A DNA stretch of 64,000 nucleotides from Amphiura filiformis. Its lineage: Eukaryota; Echinodermata; Ophiuroidea; Amphilepidida; Amphiuridae. Shown in pieces: positions 62,870 through 64,000 of this stretch; the first letter of the stretch is position 1; each line of letters starts with the position of its first letter. A program made the translations under genes and the position numbers. Where the stretch lies: contig NC_092628.1 of assembly GCF_039555335.1 (NCBI RefSeq), forward strand, positions 60,437,547-60,501,546, given 5' to 3'. The notes beneath the pieces were generated by a model. It did no database searches. It had not been told where the DNA came from and saw only the letters and a program-made list of their open reading frames with translations.

Positions 62870-64000
62870 ATGAGTTCCCAACCATTTTCCCTCTTTACTT
62901 TTGAGCTCTCAACTTGGTTATGTTTATATTCGATCACTACAAAAAAAGATCAAAACACTGAAGAATTTTTATGCCTGAGGTGGTTTATTTCTGGGCGAAC
63001 ACACATTGCAGACTCAAGACTACAACAATTTACAGGTACTTATTTACAACACGGACAATTAAAAAATAAATGCCATCTAGTTACTTCATTTCACATCAAT
63101 GTCTACTCGAACATAAAAATGTTAACATGACGTCAGGAATCCTTCCATGAGCATGACTGAGATGTGACCTGCAGATGGTAGATGGCACTATTGACTGCAA
63201 ATGATCTTAACAAGTAGTTATCCCACATAATAAATACACAAGCCCATTAAGTACTATTCCAGAATCAATGAAATGAATGTGCATTGTAGCTTGACTGTTT
63301 TGACCAAGTACATGTACTAGTACATCAACACATGCGAGCATCACTTAACTTCCAGAGCTTTATGCATGTGAAATTTTCACAAATTTGTCCCTGAAATGTA
63401 GCAAATAAAGTAGAGCTACTGGGCAGAATTATTTTACATGTGCGCAGGAACTACTGCAAGCAAAATTTGCGAGCCTATCAGGTAACAAACAGGGTCCAGC
63501 CCTTAAGTTGGCAGCACTTTTTGAGATCTCTAAGTAAGCCTGTTGACATTAGCTCGGGTATAGGAAATCGAAGCAGAGAATTTGATAAATTGTGACCCCC
63601 CCTACTTTGAAGCTTTAGAATATTTTGACAATTACGCTGCTTCACTTATAATATCTATAAACACCTCAGACACTACAGCAGGCCTTGAACGAAATATGAA
63701 GTTATTCTACTAGAGTGTAAACCCAACTACCGTGTACTTCCCACCCAAACCAATATTTCATTGATCAACGTTTCATGTACATCAACCCAATATTTTTAGT
63801 TTTCCAAAATCTTGACACTTTTGCTAGAATGTATATTAAGTTCAGTAGTTAACCCAATTTTAGTTTTCATTCCAAAATCTTAAATTGATCAATGTTTTAT
63901 GTCAACCCAATTTTAAAAGTACCAATACTTAAAAAGTGTTAATTGTGTTCAACTCCATTAATAATTCATAGTTAGTTCAAGCTCTGGCTAGAACTTGGTC
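62870..64000. other. Gene-free right edge
   Basis: AT-rich sequence. Several TCAACCCAATxTTxAGTTTTC-like repeats occur near 63780-63920. No coding frame, element or RNA gene recognised. Confidence 0.4.

Overview
This window looks like nuclear DNA of an animal, most likely a marine invertebrate deuterostome (echinoderm or hemichordate style). That placement is inference from AT-rich, intron-rich genes packed with short inverted-repeat transposons, and no search was run. Only two protein-coding host genes are well supported, and both are multi-exon genes whose coding frames join cleanly across GT-AG introns.

Region 1 (1-4.8 kb) is gene-free: a diverged tandem repeat, a hAT-like inverted-repeat element, A-rich sequence and a tRNA-derived SINE. 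Region 2 (4.8-37.15 kb) is a complete DNA topoisomerase III alpha gene (TOP3A) on the minus strand, resolved here into 25 coding exons that join without a frame break into about 1114 residues from the long start (1054 from the short start). It carries the TOPRIM acidic residues, the catalytic tyrosine motif SYPRTE, a CxxC zinc ribbon, a Gly/Arg-rich insert, two GRF zinc fingers and a terminal CCHC knuckle. A 60-residue N-terminal extension could be a mitochondrial presequence. Its introns hold minisatellites, two LINE or hAT fossils and about ten non-autonomous DNA transposons.

The most striking structure is a 99-bp tandem array of 13 copies (11480-12758). Each unit is the last 64 nt of TOP3A exon 19, its 5' splice site and 35 nt of intron 19. 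The pre-mRNA therefore offers 13 near-identical donors, and use of any distal one runs into a stop that is conserved in the units inspected.

Region 3 (37.15-51.1 kb) is a transposon graveyard: a LINE split by a Harbinger-type MITE, three MITEs with TWA target duplications, a nested pair of inverted-repeat elements and several foldbacks. It also has two or three weak exon or promoter candidates. Region 4 (51.1-55.9 kb) is a two-exon plus-strand gene for a small mitochondrial single-span protein of the UQCC4/CCSMST1 family. Its 3.8-kb intron contains two elements with perfect 8-bp target duplications and a minus-strand LINE. Region 5 (55.9-64 kb) is gene-free and holds more inverted-repeat elements, a LINE zinc-knuckle remnant and a deleted Tc1-like element.

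The two genes do different jobs: TOP3A resolves recombination and replication intermediates in nucleus and mitochondrion, and UQCC4 helps assemble respiratory complex III. Nothing in the sequence shows co-regulation of the two.
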